A DNA stretch of 64,000 nucleotides from contig JXTC01000062.1 in assembly GCA_002914845.1 (NCBI GenBank), forward strand, positions 910,838 to 974,837. Reading direction: 5' to 3'. The notes beneath the pieces are model-generated. The model did no database searches. It saw only the letters and a program-made list of their open reading frames with translations, and was not told the origin of the DNA. The translations under genes were made by a program, and so were the position numbers. Numbering within the stretch: the stretch's first letter is position 1; the number at the start of each line of letters is the position of its first letter. This document shows positions 1 to 12,233 of the stretch, in pieces. Source of the stretch: Trema orientale. Its lineage: Eukaryota > Streptophyta > Magnoliopsida > Rosales > Cannabaceae.

Positions 1-850
1 TCCAACCTATTACCATTTTGGCGTATTAGTCCTCAATCTTTTTTTGTGGCATTTAAGTACTAAACGTTTCTCTTTTTGACACCATTGGTCCTTTTGGCAT
101 ATTCTATCCAAGATTCCGTTAAAATTCATTTGAATTTAAGAAATTTTGCACCATTAATCTTGATTTTTCAATTGTTTAATAATTTGGTCCCTATTGTTTT
201 TGTATTCATATTTCCGATTAATAATATTGCATCCGCCAATCTTTCGGAAAGTTAAAATTCTAAAAAATTAATTTTCCGAAAGATTGACAGATGCAATTAT
301 ATAAAGAAATGAATATTTAATGGAAAACTATAAAACTTTTCAGGTTTATTTACTGCAAATAGTTAATTAATTTTTTAGAATAACAATTCATAATTACATG
401 AATATTCAATGGATATAGTAAATTTTCAGTCAAATTTGACTAGTGTAAAAGCGTGTATGTGAAATTGTTTTAATTTTAAAAATAGTAAGATAATTATTTT
501 TGTTCATAAAGTTATTATAGTTTGACATAAACTAAGGTTTATTAGTATAATTTTTTTTCTTTTTTGAATTTGGTTTTCAAATGAACTGTTTGTTTTATAT
601 CCATATTAGAATTTTAATTTTCTGAAAGATTGACAGATGTAATATTTTTAATCTGAAATATGAATACAAAAATAAAAATTGGGGACCAATCGAAATCAAT
701 GGTGTAAAATTTCTCTCATTCAAATAAATTTTAACGAAATCTTGGATGGAATATGCCAAAAGGACTAATAATGCCAAAAAAAGAAACGTATAACACTTAA
801 ATGCCACAAAAAATAAGTTGAGAACCAATATGTCAAAATATTAATAAGTC
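1..850. mobile_element. Fold-back element, left end outside the window
   Basis: Bases 1 to about 270 are inverted at about 598 to 850. For example, the stretch around 105-120 (ttttggcatattctatcc) returns as its complement around 740-760. The right arm continues beyond the match to base 1, so the left terminus lies upstream of the window. The middle holds no coding region. The long inverted arms resemble Mutator-like fold-back MITEs, but no target duplication can be checked because one end is missing. Confidence 0.6.
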
Positions 851-1456
851 GGGGACCAATGGTGCTAGATTAATATATACAACAATATTAGTACACACTT
901 GGGGTTGGACACCAAATTAATTTAACTTCTTCTTTAGGTAGTGGGTACATATTATTGTCACCGTTCCAATGTAAACCCAAAGCCAAGGACAAACACTCAC
1001 AATCATTGGCCGTTGGGCTATCTCTCGTTGGACGTACACATTGTGTAATTAATTAACTTCTTATATAACATATTGATTCTTTTGGCTGAGCTCTTGAAAA
1101 AAAAAAAAAAAATCTAACCACGAAACAAACGTGGTTAACTGCTTATGGCTTCATGTACTCATCAAGTGTTTGGCAAGTGGGTATAGAAACCAAGTTTCTT
1201 TTTCTTTTCTTTGAAAAAAGGGAAAAAAAAAATACATACACACACACTAGACTTATAATTAGGCGATCAAAAATAAGTATCATTTTCTTAATTTATCTTC
1301 AACGTAGGACAATATCAATTATATACCTCCCGATTAACTTTCCAATGTACACAATAATTTAGGATTTAATCTCATTGACTACAACCGAGCTAGGCTGTGA
1401 CACCCACATTTAGCAGGTTGGAGAGATATTTATAGGCTTTTTAGGACAATCGATGA

Positions 1457-2455
1457 ATTCGAAACAAATTAGTAAAATTATCTCTAAACTAGTGAACTCA
1501 ATTTTTTAGAGCAAAACTTCCTGAAGTCCTATAATATTAAATCTGTTAGGAAAAAAAATGTGTTTCTGTCAGTTTTTTTTTTAATATTTTTAACAGTTAA
1601 GTCCCTATTCCTTTATTTGCGATTTTTAGGTCATTATTCTTAGATTTTTATTTCACGTTAATCTCTTTTAATCTTTTCTATCTATTATTGCTGTTAATTA
1701 GCACTTATCCGAAACGTGCTCATCGCAACAGGGATAAAATTGAAAACAAAAGGAAATTATTATTATTATTATTTAAAAAAAAAAGAGATGTGTTATCGTT
1801 GAAGATGGATATAAAAAATTCAAAAATTTTATATGGTTCCAAAATGGGTCTACTTTGATCCAATTATTAATATATCTATAAAAAATGTATATGAATATAT
1901 TGCTAATTTTATAGGACATATATTACCAATTTTATATTTTACCATTCCAATTTTATGGAACATATATATATATTGCCAAAATTTTATATGGTTCGAATAT
2001 AGATCTACTTTGGTCCAAGTATTCATATATCTCTTTTCTAGATATATGAATACTTGGACCAAAGTAGATTCATATTGGAACCATATAAAATTTTCTATTT
2101 TTTTTTTCTCTCCGTCTTAAATGAAAGCGATAACCCTCAACTCTTTTTTTTCCCCCAAAAAATAAAATAATAATTTCTCTTTGTTTCTAATTACCCATGA
2201 GATGAGCATGTTTTAGAGTATTAATTAATGACAGTTTTGGACAGAAAAGATTAGAAGGAATTATTGTAAAATAAAAATAAAAGAATGAGGACCTAAAACC
2301 CACAAATAAAAGAATTTAGACTTAGTCGTAAAAAAAACTAATAGAATTACCTTTCTTTTTTTTTTTTTTCTAATAAAACTAATATTCTGAGACTTTATGG
2401 GTTTTTGCTCCAAAAAATTGAGTTCAATATTTATTTTACTAAATTGTTCCGAGTT
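1457..2455. mobile_element. Fold-back element of about 1 kb with long inverted repeats
   Basis: The outer arms (about 1457-1830 and 2110-2455) are imperfect inverted copies. 'gaactcaattttttagagcaaaac' territory at 1495-1520 is mirrored at 2405-2432. The arms run inward to a near-perfect hairpin at 1970-2095 centred near 2035. Short ORFs here are by-products of the palindrome. No clear target duplication was found at the ends, so the superfamily is unassigned. Confidence 0.55.
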
Positions 2456-3917
2456 TAAAGTTTTTGTATTAAAAAACCTGATTTATATCATGATCATGAT
2501 GTAGGGAAATCAAAATCCTTATGATATGGATGAGATATATCAAATAAAACAAAATCACAATTATTGAAGATAAAAGATATCTCAATTTCATCAAGCAAGG
2601 CTTAATCATAATTAAATTGATAAATACCAAGCAACAGGGATTCTGTGAACTGCATGCCTTTAATTTAGTTTTTCTGGCCGCGCTGTACTTATTTGAAATA
2701 AATGTACCTGTTTGCGTACATATATATATATATGTATATGTGTGTATTATTAGAATTATAGTACTTTTTCTTTTGTTAAAGCCTTGCATTTTGGATTTAG
2801 CGAAAAAAAAAAAGCCTTGCATTTTGGCAGAACTTTTGCTGCTATTTCCAATCCTCGGCATGGAGGTTTTCTTCGTTTGCTTTACAAATTATTTTATTGT
2901 TTATACTTGGTTCCAACCACAAAATATAAGATCATACGAAATATTTATATTATATGCTTGCATATATATATATAAGTGAAATTAAAATGAAAAAAAGGAA
3001 TTTGAACTGTGTAGCGGAAGCGATTAAGAAAGAAAAGAATACAATATTGGTTAATGCTCTACTTTGATCTTTCTTTCCTTAAACGCATGCATTGGAGTTT
3101 GGACTCCATAACACCCTGGGGCATGTTAGTAGGGCCCCATAATCACCCAAAAACCTGAAGATACTCTTCAAAAATCAACCTACCACATGGTACTAACCGG
3201 CCCCATATTGTTAATGCCCACTTATTATTATTGCAAGAACTATTTTTAATGTTCTATACAATATTTTCTTTTTCATAATAACATACATATCATCAAGCGA
3301 TTGCCTCTAAAAGAAAAGGTGTATTGTATATATACATATATTGTATGCACTATTCCACTTATAATATTATTGTATTAACGTACCCAACTAGGGTTTCGAA
3401 GCACTTTCTTCTCCAAGCAAAACCAATATACAAACTCTATTTTATGATCCTATGATTATTGTATCATTGTGCCAATACCCAATCTACCAATTATAACAAC
3501 ATCATCTAACGCAAAAATACTTCATATATAAATTTAATTACTTAAACCAACACAAGCAACTTGCTTATATATAGCTTACAAGTACCAATAAAGATAAAAA
3601 TATAGTACTACTTCAGGACAATATTATACACACATCATACAAACCCTGATTTATATAATTATCAATATCTATATACTACTAAAAAGCTACCATATTTCAA
3701 GCTGTCTACATCGTATATTCCAGTTACATATTCCTTCTTTCTAGTTTTTGTCTCTTCATATTATAGCCTATAATAATATCTATCACCTCCAAGAATTTAA
3801 GTAGTGAAACCATTTTAAAAACTAAGATATAGTTACACATATATAGCCATTGATATCGATCGGCACTATTTTGACAACTATAGTATTATTATTTTTTTTT
3901 TCTATTTTGTTTTTGTA
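2456..3917. other. Gene-free stretch downstream of the dehydrogenase gene
   Basis: AT-rich DNA with short TA runs near 2720 and 2965. No coding region is supported. It lies 3' of the minus-strand dehydrogenase gene, so the last few hundred bases before 3918 may include its 3' UTR. Confidence 0.5.
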
Positions 3918-5911
3918 TCAAGCGCTGATTAGAGCAAGCACTGATTTGGGGTCTGTAGAAACCATGATCTCAGAGGCAGACCATAACCGAGCTGCCTCTT
4001 TTAAGTTGGAGGCCCTCTTAGACGGCGCCGTTTCATTGCAATCCACAAAATATTTCCCACTCACGTTAGTCAGACTTGGATTCGTGGCAACATAGCAAGT
4101 CGTTGCTGCAGCCTAAAATAATTAACCCAAATAAAAAAGAAAATAGTAATTAGATAATATTTAATAACAATAATGATAAAAGAATTAAACATGAATTCAA
4201 ATCACTTAATTAATTTTAGTGTCCCAATTTTATGTTCAACCAATAAATTAATATTAATACAGGTTATTTAGATTTCTTAATAAGATAAATCGTTCATTCT
4301 TAATAAATTTTACTATGTTAGTTTTATTTAACCGTTTACCTGAGGGATTGTCTTTAATAGCTTGGAAGCCAAGAAGAAAACCAAATCTACAAATTCAAGA
4401 ATAGAAACAAAAAATTAAAAAATAAATAAATAAAAATTAAATCACTAGAAAACACGGAAGGATCTAATCATCTGGATAAAGCTGATAGAATAATTAAACT
4501 AATTAATGATTTTTTTAAAAAAAAAAAATTATACCTGTAATAAGACCCTCACGTTCTCTGGTGAGTCTGGTCCTCACGATTCCCGGGTGGACACAGTTTA
4601 CCGTCACGTTTGCCTCCATTTTCAGAGATTTTAAAAAAAAAAAAAAAAAACTAAATATAAATAAATTTATGAAAGAAAAAAACAAATATCACTTTTTTTC
4701 TCAGAATATTAACAAATAATTTTAATTTTGTCTTTAAATGATCAACCTGGAGTCTCCGAGCAAGTTCCTTAGTGTGCAGAACATTGGCGAGCTTCGAAAG
4801 CGCATACGCACGTGTCGCATCGTAATGCCTGCCGTTGATCAACACCATCACAAATTTTTATTTAATTTAATTTAATGTTAACCACAAAAACTTAAATAAT
4901 TAGCCATAATAATTATTTTAAGAAAAGAAAAATAAGAATTATAATTATTAATTTTTGTGACTCACTTTTTGTTTCGGCTTATCTCGCTGAGATATCGGAG
5001 TGTATCGCCTGTAAACCAGCCGTGTACGGTGGACGAAACGTTCACGATTCGGCCTTGGATTCCCGAAACCTTCGCCGTTTCCATCATATTCTTCAGTAAC
5101 ATCTTTGTCAGTAGAAAATGACCTAATAAACAATTTAAAAAATAAACAAGAGAGAAAAATGTTGAATTAATTAGTTTAATTAAACGCTAATTTCTATTTT
5201 TACTACGTTAATCAAGCTAAATTAATTTAATCACCTAGATAATTAGTGGCAAAGGTCATTTCGATTCCGTCTTCGGTAATTCCATGCTCGTGCGCGAACT
5301 TTCCGGCGTTATTACTGTAAAAAAAAAGAAAGGAAAATAGTGAAAATTAATTAAAACTTTTCTTTCGTTTTCTTCGTTATTTTCTGACCAGCCAAACAGA
5401 AAGTTGGAGAAGAAAATCGGGGGTGGTTAGTTTGTTACATGAGAAGGTTGAGAGGCAGATGGAGAGCTTCGAACTCCGTGACGAAGCGATGAACAGAGCT
5501 GAGTGAGCTGAGATCGAGAGCCATGACTATGATCTCCGAATCCGGATACTCCGACACGATTCGGGCCTTGGCCTCCTCTGCTGCTTTAAGGCTCCGAGCC
5601 GGGAGGACGAGCCGGGCGCCACGCCGCGCCAAAACTCGAGCCGTCTCGGCACCGATTCCTGACGTAGAACCTAAGCCAAAGCAGAAAAATACACCAACAA
5701 ACTCATGTTTTAATCATCAGAGCATGATTATGATTATCGTCATCATCAATATTTAAATCCAACGGCTACGATGACTCTAGCTTCACTCACCGGTGATGAT
5801 GGCCGTCACGGATCGTAGATCACTGCTCTCGGTGACCTCCTCGGCCGTCGACTTCGAGCCGTAGCCGCTCGCTCCGACTGAGCCGATCAGGTACTTCACC
5901 GACTCCAGCAT
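3918..5911 (-). CDS. Short-chain dehydrogenase/reductase, TIC32-like
   Basis: NAD(P)-dependent oxidoreductase of the classical/extended SDR superfamily, in the plant TIC32/WW-oxidoreductase-like branch; the substrate is unknown. Eight exons on the minus strand: 5911-5791, 5670-5439, 5314-5235, 5122-4966, 4828-4747, 4613-4535, 4386-4340, 4112-3918. They sum to 993 nt, giving 330 residues, with GT-AG borders and intact frame. Visible motifs: cofactor-binding TGSTSGIG at residues 40-47 (split by intron 1), NNAG at 119-122, VNVSS around 171-175, and the catalytic YALSK at 205-209. The start ATG at 5911 gives the N-terminus MLESVKYLIGSVGASGYGSK, typical of this branch. Exon 6 has no AG before its ATG-GAG-GCA, so the acceptor used is probably the AG inside GAG. 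That drops a short segment usually present in relatives just before ANVTVNCVHPG. TIC32 proteins are known at the chloroplast inner envelope, but no targeting can be proved here. Confidence 0.93.
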
Positions 5912-6420
5912 TCTCTCTGTTTTTTTTTTTCTTTTTTTCTTTATTTTTTTATAATAATTATCCAAATATGAATATATATATATATATATATGGTTCTGTG
6001 CTTGATTTGACAAACGTTGACTCAAGAACACTAAACGAAGATTCTTATTGAAGCTACAAAGAGGAGGAGGAGAAGAAGAAGTAGTAAAGACGAGTTGGGG
6101 AAACAGCGAAAGTCGCTGTCGTTTTTGTCAGAAGTTACAGCTCTACGACGCCGTTTTGCATTAAACGCACCACAGCGGGCACACAGTTCTAGCTATAGGC
6201 ACCTCCGCTTTGCATTAAAACTCATAAACAGAATACAGAATAGAGAAGAGAGAGAGAGAGAGAGAGAGAAAAGCTGGTTTAGTACGGTAGTGAGGGAAAA
6301 AGAAGGGGATTAGATTATATCATATATATAGTAGTGGACTGGTTTCTCTCTCTTTAGTGGAGAATCGTATAGAGAGAGAGAGAGAGAGAGAAAGGGGATT
6401 ACATATTTGTCAGTGATTGA
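5912..6420 (-). promoter_or_regulatory. Upstream/promoter region of the dehydrogenase gene
   Basis: Sequence directly 5' of the minus-strand start codon. It holds a (TA)n tract at 5973-5991, purine-rich GAG/AAG repeats at 6060-6085 and two (GA)n tracts at about 6246-6270 and 6371-6392. Such tracts are common in plant 5' UTRs and core promoters. No transcription start can be placed from sequence alone. Confidence 0.35.
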
Positions 6421-8120
6421 ATATGAGATTAAAAATTTTGCATGATTGGGATTTAAATTGTTAATCAGTTTTTAATTAAAGCAACTAAAATGAATATCTG
6501 ACGGGGATTCGTTTAATTTGGGGGGGCCTAAGTTTAATTATGGGACTGATTGGGAACAAGGATCGTAAATGACGGTGGGTTTTCGATCATAAATTGATTT
6601 TATTTTATTTAATAGATGGTTTACATTTATATTTAATTGGTTGGTATAATGAAATAATGATATGTATAGTGTGACACTGCCTTAACAAATTACAGTCAAA
6701 ACGGCACAGATTTGAGTATGACCCGATATATTTTCACAACACAACTTCAATAAACAAATGGATCCTCAAATAATAGAAACACAAATTATTTTAATTTCAT
6801 CAATTTAGTAAATTGATTAACGACAACAAATGGTGGACTAGTTAATTTTTCTGTGACTGAGAAAAAAAAAAATAAAAAGATTCTTCAATAATGGAAGAAA
6901 ATTATCAACTCAACCACCGTATATATTTTTCTTTTCCCCCTTCAATCACGAATTTTCCCAATAGGGTAGAAGTATTATAATGCCGGTATTTAAAACTAAT
7001 TGCATGAATAATAAATTAATTTGGTCCTTTCACACACTAAGAGATCCTAATAAAAAAAATATGATGGGTATAATGATAACTAGAACAAATCATTTGATAT
7101 AAGGTAAAAGAATAGTATTAAAGGATAGGTTAAGCTGCCTCTTAAAGCCGGCCTCATTGGATTATTGGTGAATTATAAGTAAACCAGCAATTTTAGGCTT
7201 TTTAGCGTTATCACTTGTGATCCTTATTGGACCTACCAATTAGTACAAAGAAATATCAAAACTCTAATCATCTCGCAGACGCAGTTAACATGTATGTTCA
7301 ATCGGAATCCTTAATAAGCATAGTTTGGAACACATCAATAAATTAATCCGAAAAAACATAAATATATTTATTCGTGCTACTTTAAAATTAACATGATCAT
7401 CAATCAGACAGACTAAATTTAGTAATATAATTTTACCTATGAAAATCAATTGCAGATTACGATACAAATTACGATTGTTTAACAAGTAACTGTGATTCGT
7501 CTTACGCTTGTAATTGTAACAGTAACAATAACAATACTAATTTAGAACGGAACGAAAAGCGGCACATTCTTGTCTAGTAAGTTTTTTTTATAGTTAGCCT
7601 AAGGTGCTGGTTAGCCAGTTAGGGAAGGACGAAGTGCTGGGTGTTGGTTGGTTGGGAACGAGTCGGCGATTAATTAAAATGCAAAAATCGAGTAGGCACG
7701 AGGGTCGAGGTATACAGCAGTACAGCGCCAAAAATAAAAGACAAAAAAAATAAAAGAGAAAAAATATTGGGAGAGAGTTTGAATAAGTGGCTTTCGTCAA
7801 AGGGAATCGCACGTGAGGGCTTCCGAATTTTGGTAGATCGGTCAATTCCACGGCCTCGAATCTGGCATTTCCTCGGGATGTAAACGACTTCATCCCTCCC
7901 ACGGTCAATCATTCTTTTCAAAGCTCCATTTTTTTTTTTTCCATTCTTATTTATTAACATTACTTATTATCTTATATTTTTTTTTCTTTTTCTCCCATGC
8001 TTTATCAGTTTCTTTTTTCTTTTTTAATTTAAGCTAAACCCACTTTTATATTTTTGTGGTTATATACGAATAACCAACATCACTTTCTCGAAAAAAAAAA
8101 CTACTCTACTTCTATATATA
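6421..8120. other. Gene-free stretch
   Basis: AT-rich, without supported genes. A moderately GC-rich patch at about 7590-7920 has overlapping open frames on the minus strand (104 and 96 codons), but the products match no family I recognise and show no domain features. It might be an exon remnant or a noncoding transcript. Confidence 0.35.
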
Positions 8121-8296
8121 CTATGAACACTGGTGGTGTCCAACACATAATGACATATCTGTCTGTCACTGGATGATTTAATTAATAAATTAAGTTTCAC
8201 ATCAGTCCTATCTAAATTATAATTATAATTAGCCAATGATAGACTGACACATCATTAACACATCATTGTGATGCTGGGCACCACTAGTGCCTATAG
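8121..8296. mobile_element. Small MITE with terminal inverted repeats
   Basis: About 176 bp. The left end CTATGAACACTGGTGGTG and the right end, read in complement, CTATAGGCACTAGTGGTG, are matched inverted repeats. The arms stay similar inward for about 50 bases (the TGTCAGTC/TGTCTGTC region). There is no coding content. The target duplication is unclear, so the superfamily is not assigned. Confidence 0.5.
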
Positions 8297-11200
8297 CATT
8301 ATTCATAAATATAACTACACGATTACATTTCTAGAAAGAAATAGAGCATAACATGAAATTTTATCTTGATATGACTTGGGGAACATTTATAAGCACAAAG
8401 TTAGTGCATTGAATTGAATTGTTAATGCAATTTTAGTGTATCAAAATTAATAGCATTAAATTTACGTGGAAAATAAAGGGCACTCGGGGAGCAATGTAAT
8501 ATGCACAAAATTTGAGAATTAGTATTAATGCATGCAATATTTGATGCTGAGATTTAATTAATTAATAACCAAAATTATTTTTGTTAATTTACTATATCTT
8601 CTTCTTCCCTTTTTTTTTTTTGATCTTTGGAATTTTTCTTTTGTTGTTAATTTGAAAAATTTTATTAGTTTGCTTAACTTAGGTCTGCTCGTGTTTAGCA
8701 TTTCTTACTTATATTTTAAGAAATATCGAATGATTGATACGTATAGAGAAGATTGTAAGTTTGGTGGAAAAATAGTATCCTTAATTTTTTTAATCACTAC
8801 GTATTCTTATTTTGTGACTTATGTATTTTATAAAAGGGCATATACTTTTCATTATTTAAATCATGTACATAAAAATAGTATAGAAATGAATGCATATATA
8901 CACATATATGTATGAAATAAACTCTTTAGTCACAATCTGCGTTGTTTGAATATATCCTTATTAGATGGGTAGGTTACAAATTAAACAAATATATAAATTA
9001 TACAATATTTCCTATCACTTTATAGTCATGGATTTAGTGATCCTAATACAATACATGGAATTAGAGGGAGTTGTACTCTACCATCCAAGGAAGATTGCAA
9101 TCATATATTATAAAAACCCCTTTTTATCATGAGTTTTGAACTTGAAAGATATAAAGGTGCTATTAATAAACTCATAATTGAGCCAAGAGAATATCATTTC
9201 TTAGGGCACGTTTAGTGTTGTGTGTGATAGTTTTGGAAAAAGAAGGGTAGGGCCCTTATATTATTAGCCAAAAGTTAGATAATAAAGAGAAAAATAAGTC
9301 ACTAAATTTCAGCTTTTTGGAGCACTTGTAAAGCCCTCTCCCGTGCCCCCGTGCGGGGCCCTTGTGACATCATATTCCTTCCCCCACAACCCCATATTTT
9401 TTATAATTGGTAGAGAGTATTTGATATCATAACCATGTTGGTTTCTGTCTACTGTTCCCTTAAAATTTGGTGATGCCACGTTGTTTTGTTTATGCTCTAC
9501 ACCCCTCCCTATCTATTAAACTTTCATCATGAATACTTATCCATAATGCACAAGTTAATTGATATACTAATATTAGGGATACCATTTGTTTTACCATCTT
9601 TATTAATACAACATCATCTGCAACGTTAGTTGTCATCATTTAACTTATATATATATTATCAAACTTATTTATGTGGTAAGTTTTCATTTACAGATGATAT
9701 ATATATATATATATATATATAACATCTCACATATCCATCTTATGTGTATTAGAAAAATGAAATTATATGTGGAATACTTAGTATTGTTCTAAACTATACC
9801 AAGGGAATTTATATCTTTTGATGAAGTCTTTTGATAAAGCATTGTGAAAATTAATGGTACGAAAATATGCTTCCTATTTATTTTTTAAAAAATATAATTA
9901 AAAAATTTGTAGAGTATGCCAAAAATCCGCTTCCTTACCTTGCCCTTTTTAACCCTAGAAAATAGAAAAGAAAAAAAAGAGGTAAAACTGATTAGCAGTT
10001 TGCATGGAATACATCTCTTCTAATTATTCCCCCTTTATTTTTTCTTTCTTTTGGTCATTATTATATTTCGGCTTGGGAGAGAGGGAACGTGAGCCTGGAC
10101 GGTAGTAGCCTTGCTTTGTTCGCATGGATTTGACTATCATATAACATTATTATTGTTGACAATACATGTATAACACGTACATTGATCGACAAGATTATGA
10201 TAGATCTTGATTGTTTTAATAGTATATTAGTAGTTTTAAGTACTAATTTTCTATAATCTTGTTTTTCTATTTGCGCTCTTGTTTTCTTCAAACACCTTCT
10301 TAGAAATAGCAACAATACATACATAGCCGCCGGAGTTTAACATATGTCAGTTTTGTATCCGATTTGGCTAATACCTTGACACTGACAGAAATTATAGTAA
10401 TAAACGATCCTAAAAAATAGAATTATTAATATGGTAGGACAAGAATTTTCTTTTAGGCTGCACATGGGGTAAAGATAAGGTATTGACCAAAACCATGGAT
10501 TCTGCCAGGCAAGAACTCATGCAATAAGTACAAATAAGTTTATTCAGGTCCTCATCACCTACAAAGTACTCCAGTCTATCAATTCACAATTATTAAGAGA
10601 AAAACAAATAAAGATATATATATATATACCCATATATTCTTTAGAAAAGGTAATTAATATGAAAAGGCGATTCATGGATATAGAAGATTGTATTTGTAAT
10701 TAATTGGTCGTACTCATGGAATTGTAATTTATAAGAGTAAAAGACTATGATTAGTTATACTCGTGAAATTGTAATATCTATAAGAATAGAAAACTGTTAT
10801 TAGTTATACTCGTAAAAATAGAAGAATGTGATTGATACATTAAACACGTCAATATCGATAGAACTTTTGAAAGTGATCTGATCAGTAGTCCATTCAAATT
10901 ATTAGATGTATATGTTCTTCTTTAATCTTCTGTTTTGTTGTCTCTACAACTTCTTTTTTTTTTTGGCTGAAAGGATGGGCAAAAAGGTACTCTCCAATTA
11001 GGCTTATCCTTCTCATGCTGACACCTTGTCAATACCTAGCGCCCTTTTGCTTTCGATCTTTGCTTGCTAGCTAGACAGTACTAGCTATCTTCCTATCTTA
11101 AAGGAAAGGACCTTTTACTTTGATCGATAATATTCGATAATAATTTTCTTCTTTGTCCCACACTCTCGCAAGACTATATAACATTAAATCTATTCTTTTA

Positions 11201-11467
11201 ATACAAGGTTATTTTTGAACCAGATCAAAGAAGAGGCTATTATTAATATATGTTCGTGGTTATAGCTTAAGAACATTACTCACTACTACTCTTCCGGTGA
11301 AAGCCATACAATATATGTTAATGTGGCAAATGGGAAATAAATAGAGTGAGAAATTAATATCCAATATTTTATTGGTTAACATTTCAAGTTTGTTGCGTGT
11401 AAATTAACCAGTATTATTATGATATATAGTAGCGCTATTCATATTTGCATATATTAATTTTGTTTGG
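8297..11467. other. Gene-free stretch with TA microsatellites
   Basis: AT-rich DNA with a (TA)n tract at about 9697-9721 and another near 10613-10629. Only short random open frames were seen. Nothing is recognised as coding. Confidence 0.45.
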
Positions 11468-11489
11468 ATACTATTATAGAAATTATTTT

Positions 11490-11700
11490 CCACGTCGTTT
11501 ATAGGGCGACGTAATAAAAAAACTATGTCGCTCCATAAGCGACGTGGAAATAGGTGACGTGGTAGGTCACCGTAATATAAGCAACGTAGTAGGAAGCAAC
11601 GTGGTAGCCCCTTGATAAGCGACGTGATAAGCCCTAAATAACTGGCAATTAGTTAACATACCACGGAAAGCGATGGCCTACCATGTTGCTCCTTAGAGAA
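11490..11700. repeat. Left subterminal repeat region of the CACTA element
   Basis: At least six degenerate copies of GCGACGTGG/GCAACGTGG and their complements lie within 210 bp. The matching region at the other end is 16480-16690. The pattern fits TnpA binding sites in En/Spm-like elements. Confidence 0.75.
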
Positions 11701-11773
11701 GAGATGTGAAACCCTACCCCCTGGATTCATTAGAAACCATATTCAAAATTGGCCAAAAATGGATCAAAACAAC

Positions 11774-12233
11774 CTGTAATCAACAACCAGCAATCCCACA
11801 TACAAATTTCAGCAATCTAATATACAAATTATATTTTTCACATAGCTAAATCCTACATGAAGCACCTAAACTAATCCAAATCATAATTCTAGTCACCTAA
11901 TTAAGTTACCAAAGATACAAAGATAACATAAATAAAATAGTAGTGTGAGTCACCCATCATGATATATACTCCATAAGCTCATCGACCCATTCTTCTCATA
12001 TTTCTGTAATCAACAACCAGCAATCCAACATACAAATTTCAGCAATCTAATATACAAATTATATTTTTCACATAGCTAAATGCTACATGAAGCACCTAAA
12101 CTAATCCAAATCATAATTCTAGTCACCTAATTAAGCTACCAAAGATACAAAGATAACATAAATAAAATAGTAGTGTGAGTCACCCATCATGATGTATACT
12201 CCATAAGCTCATCGACCCATTCCTTTCGGATTT
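11774..12233. repeat. 230-bp tandem duplication inside the CACTA element
   Basis: Bases 11774-12003 are repeated almost unchanged at 12004-12233, starting at ctgtaatcaacaaccagcaa. Each copy includes the minus-strand end of the Ulp1-like reading frame (WVDELMEYI followed by a short tail), so the 3' end of that gene is present twice. The few differences suggest a fairly young duplication. Confidence 0.9.

Noticed and set aside
7594-7960. Overlapping minus-strand open frames of 104 and 96 codons
   Set aside because: No motif recognised, two frames equally open, and the hydrophobic stretch comes from T-rich DNA. Left as unassigned.
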